Source: CAYXSX01 sp964467925 (lineage in GTDB: Bacteria > Pseudomonadota > Alphaproteobacteria > Micavibrionales > Micavibrionaceae). From it: a DNA stretch of 64,000 bases. The position numbers were made by a program, and so were the translations under genes. The notes beneath the pieces were generated by a model. It did not search any database. It was not told where the DNA came from and saw only the letters and a list, made by a program, of their open reading frames with translations. The stretch covers positions 1-64,000 of the forward strand of contig CAYXSX010000004.1 in the NCBI GenBank assembly GCA_964467925.1, given 5' to 3'. Numbering within the stretch: position 1 is the first letter of the stretch; every line of letters starts with the position of its first letter. Positions 61,479 through 64,000 of this stretch are shown here, one piece after another.

Positions 61479-62786
61479 ATGAGACTAGGAACGGGTCTGG
61501 CCCACCCTAACGGCGCCGCTTTATCCGCATATTCCAAACCCGGCGGGTTTAACTGGGACTATACGTCCGAATTTTCCATCAAGCGCCGCGGACGCAGATA
61601 CGCAACAGATTTCGACGCCTCGGCTTACGCCAACCCTGCCGGCACGACATACTATGTCGATCCCGCCTCGGGCAACGATTCCAATGACGGACTGGGAACG
61701 GGCACGGCTTTTGCCACCATCGAAAAGGCGCTGACCGCCACGGGCGCTTCGGTCATCATGTTAAAAAGCGGGTTTTATACATGGCAGGATGCAGGCTGGC
61801 TGAACAACCAACCCACCATTGCCCGCGATATCGCACTCAAGGTCTATGGCGGCGCGCGCGCGGTGGTACATGCCGGAAACGCCTTTTATAGCTGGTCACC
61901 ATCAAGCGGCCAGACAAATACCTACCAGACCGGATACAACGCAGTGGGCAGCGTCATCGATTTAACTGACACAGACGAATACGGCTATCCCCTCCCCTTG
62001 ACCAAACGCACAAGCATCGCAGAGGTAGAATCCAATCCGGGGTCGTATTATTATCCGACTTCCGCGCCGTTTAACCTTTACGTGCACACCCATGACAGCC
62101 GCGCGGCGGACAGCAACATTATCGGTTTTCAGGTCAAGGATAATTTCGACATCCGCGCGGCCCATAATGTGTATGCCGAGAATATAGATTTCTGGGGCGG
62201 GCGTTATCCGCTTGTGTTCCAGAATGTGGACGGCGACGGCGCGCATCTGGTGTTTAAAAATTGCAGCTTTTGTTACGGCTCCACGTTTGAGGGCGTTCGC
62301 CTTCGCGATGTCACACGCGGCACGTTCCTGCGCTGCACTTCGGCCTATAATGTCGGTGACGGCTTTGCCTACCGCCAGAATGTGTTCACCACGCAGACGG
62401 ATATTCTGGAAGTCGATTGCCGCGCCTATAACAATGTCGATCTGGCCGAAACGGCGAATAACATCAACGGCTCGTCCGCCCATGACGGCGTGCGCGTTAT
62501 CCGCATCGGGGGCATGTACCGCAATAATGCGGGCGGGCAAATCACCGACACCCATGCCGGAACCCAGACCCTCAATCTGGGATGCGCGGCGGGCGAAAGC
62601 ATCGCCGCCACGCAAAACGGCGTGGACGATACGGGATACCGCGTGACCTCCGGCGCGGCGCTTTGGATGGAGAACGCGAAAGCAACCGGAAGCTATTACG
62701 ACCGCGTCAACAGCTCCTCAACTATCACCAGCACGCGTAGCTTCACCGGCACCGGCCCGGCGGGGGATAGTGGCACAATCTCGTAA
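61479..62786 (+). CDS. right-handed parallel beta-helix protein
   Basis: 435 residues. A YYVDPASGNDSNDGLGTGTAFATIEKAL block (about 57-86) is the DUF1565-like opening that begins beta-helix domains. Repeated short strands follow (AENIDFWGGRYPLVFQNVDGDGAHLVFKNCSF, LRDVTRGTFLRCTSAY, ILEVDCRAYNNVD). These folds occur in polysaccharide lyases, phage tailspikes and surface adhesins. No signal peptide is present at the start (MRLGTGLAHPNGAAL), so export, if any, is by another route. Its catalytic residues, if any, are not identifiable. It lies between the polymerase and the O-acetyltransferase. Confidence 0.75.
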   Translation: MRLGTGLAHPNGAALSAYSKPGGFNWDYTSEFSIKRRGRRYATDFDASAYANPAGTTYYVDPASGNDSNDGLGTGTAFATIEKALTATGASVIMLKSGFYTWQDAGWLNNQPTIARDIALKVYGGARAVVHAGNAFYSWSPSSGQTNTYQTGYNAVGSVIDLTDTDEYGYPLPLTKRTSIAEVESNPGSYYYPTSAPFNLYVHTHDSRAADSNIIGFQVKDNFDIRAAHNVYAENIDFWGGRYPLVFQNVDGDGAHLVFKNCSFCYGSTFEGVRLRDVTRGTFLRCTSAYNVGDGFAYRQNVFTTQTDILEVDCRAYNNVDLAETANNINGSSAHDGVRVIRIGGMYRNNAGGQITDTHAGTQTLNLGCAAGESIAATQNGVDDTGYRVTSGAALWMENAKATGSYYDRVNSSSTITSTRSFTGTGPAGDSGTIS

Positions 62787-62792
62787 TTATTT

Positions 62793-62879
62793 GTCATCCC
62801 GAACGCCTATAGGCGGAGGGATCTTCGTCCTAAACGATAAAAAGAAGATCCCTCCGTGCTTGCGCACGTTCGGGATGAC
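62793..62879. repeat. dispersed palindromic element (GTCATCCCGAACGC type)
   Basis: Opens GTCATCCCGAACGCC and closes GCGCACGTTCGGGATGAC, with GGAGGGATCTTC and GAAGATCCCTCC as inner arms. This is the closest match in the window to the polA insert. A further half-copy ending CGCCGGGATGAC follows at about 62919-62930. Confidence 0.85.
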
Positions 62880-62988
62880 ATTTCTGGTTTCATTCCGGTG
62901 CCCCTCCCTCCGCCTCACGCCGGGATGACAGGCATGGGGGCGGGTGCTATAAAAGAATCAGGATTTAACCTGACGGGCGCTCGCCTCC

Positions 62989-64000
62989 ATGCTTTTCAAT
63001 TCCGTTCATTACCTGATCTTCTTACCGCTTGTGGCGGCGGTGTATTTTGCCCTGCCGCAAACAGGGCGACGGTACTGGCTGCTGGCGGCGAGCGTTTATT
63101 TCTACGCTGTGTTCTCGATCCCGGTGATATTGCTGCTGGTTTACGCCTTAGTACTGAATTACAGCGCCGCGCTGGCGATTGAAAAATCGCAGCGTTACAG
63201 GCGCGCCGTTCTGGCTCTCGCGATCACGGGCAATCTGGTCATGCTCTTTGCCTTTAAATATTTCGATTTTTTCGCCGCCAATATAAACGCGCTGGCGGGC
63301 GGGGAATTCCTGACGCTTACCCATATCATTCTGCCGCTGGGAATTTCGTTTTATACATTTCAGGCGATTTCCTACATCGTCGACGTTTACCGGGGCACGA
63401 TAAAGGCCGAGCGCAATTTCCTCGACGTCGCGCTTTATCTTGCCTATTTCCCACAGCTCGTGGCGGGGCCGATCATGCGGGCGGGCGATCTGATCCCGCA
63501 GTTTGGCGCAAAAGCGCCCTTCGATACCGTCCGCGTTTTCAGCGGGTTTTTACTGCTTGTCTGGGGGCTAAGCAAGAAACTCTTCATCGCCGATCCAATG
63601 GGCGACATTGCAGATCAGGTTTTTGCTACGCCCGAAACCATGAGCGGCGCGGCGTTGCTCACCGGAACATATGCGTTCAGCGTTCAGATTTTCGCCGATT
63701 TTTCCGCCTATACCGATATGGCCATCGGCTCCTCGCGCATTCTCGGCCTGCGCCTGATGGAAAATTTCCGCCTGCCTTACCTCGCTACGTCGTTGCGGGA
63801 TTTCTGGCGCCGCTGGCATATTTCGCTCTCCACATGGCTGCGCGATTACCTCTATATCCCGCTGGGCGGCAGCCGTCAGGGCTTCCCCCGCACCGCCGCC
63901 GCGATCATGGTGACGATGGTTCTGGGCGGGCTGTGGCACGGGGCGAGCTGGAATTTCCTGATCTGGGGTGCGCTGCACGGCGCATTTTTGATCGGCGAAA
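62989..64000 (+). CDS. MBOAT-family O-acyltransferase (AlgI-like), truncated by window end
   Basis: At least 337 codons of a multi-helix membrane O-acyltransferase; the frame is still open at 64000. Blocks are MLFNSVHYLIFLPLVAAVYF, LPLGISFYTFQAISYIVDVYRG, FADFSAYTDMAIGSSRILGL, RDFWRRWHISLSTWLRDYLYIPLGGSR and the catalytic histidine in GGLWHGASWNFLIWGALHG. It most likely O-acetylates the polysaccharide made by this locus. The start ATG 62989 has no clear ribosome site. Confidence 0.93.
   Translation, partial: MLFNSVHYLIFLPLVAAVYFALPQTGRRYWLLAASVYFYAVFSIPVILLLVYALVLNYSAALAIEKSQRYRRAVLALAITGNLVMLFAFKYFDFFAANINALAGGEFLTLTHIILPLGISFYTFQAISYIVDVYRGTIKAERNFLDVALYLAYFPQLVAGPIMRAGDLIPQFGAKAPFDTVRVFSGFLLLVWGLSKKLFIADPMGDIADQVFATPETMSGAALLTGTYAFSVQIFADFSAYTDMAIGSSRILGLRLMENFRLPYLATSLRDFWRRWHISLSTWLRDYLYIPLGGSRQGFPRTAAAIMVTMVLGGLWHGASWNFLIWGALHGAFLIGE

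Overview
The window looks like a piece of an alphaproteobacterial chromosome. The lineage markers are an NDUFA12-type complex I subunit next to mlaD, a DUF2155 gene and aat; the minus-strand order thrC, M16 peptidase, rimJ-like acetyltransferase; an encoded CCA on the tRNAs that are complete; and the fabD-fabG-acpP-fabF-mltG run. The gene set is that of a bacterium with its own amino-acid, purine, lipid, biotin-carboxylase and vitamin B6 pathways. The exact order or family cannot be fixed from this sequence alone. A Micavibrio/Rhodospirillales-like relative is a guess.

Layout. 1-5.4 kb: tRNA-Gly, tRNA-Glu and tRNA-Tyr genes with a VIT-type transporter, an AlkB-like oxygenase, and mostly broken genes: a deleted and frameshifted DUF2431 gene, a gene cut by an in-frame TGA, and relics of a tyrosine integrase, an AbiEii-type toxin and a serine recombinase between two tRNAs. 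5.4-12.9 kb: rlmB, polA, a second VIT protein and the rpsF-rpsR-rplI operon. 13-19 kb: type II fatty acid synthesis (fabD, fabG, acpP, fabF) and mltG. 19.8-23 kb: an asparagine synthetase-like amidotransferase and a glycosyltransferase. 23-34 kb: envelope and quality-control genes, threonine synthase, the PdxS/PdxT pyridoxal phosphate synthase, a YeiH-type exporter and a His-rich small protein. 34-41.4 kb: an RluA-type pseudouridine synthase, a GIY-YIG-like orphan and the minus-strand run guaB-ygjV-rsmB-guaA-sulfotransferase. 41.5-43.6 kb: a NotI-family restriction enzyme with a cytosine-C5 methyltransferase. 43.7-52.6 kb: rlmE, M48 protease, DsbA-like protein, aroQ, accB-accC, aat, mlaD and the complex I subunit. 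53-54.6 kb: a receiver-deaminase fusion and a pseudopilin-like protein. 54.8-64 kb: a surface polysaccharide locus with an epimerase, glycosyltransferase, deacetylase, sulfotransferase, methyltransferase, Wzy-like polymerase, beta-helix protein and an MBOAT O-acetyltransferase that runs off the window.

Three things stand out. First, accB and accC are separated by a compact cassette: a four-helix-bundle (S23/23S rRNA intervening-sequence) gene bounded by two inverted arrays, each of four 8-bp NGATNATC-like units. It resembles an rRNA intervening sequence placed inside a protein-coding operon. Second, short palindromic repeats of the GTCAT...ATGAC type are scattered between genes, and members sit in frame inside polA (exactly 30 codons, in the interdomain linker) and near the 3' end of rsmB, as Rickettsia palindromic elements do. 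Third, a response-regulator receiver domain is fused to a nucleoside-deaminase-like domain that keeps HAE but lacks the zinc-binding cysteine motif.
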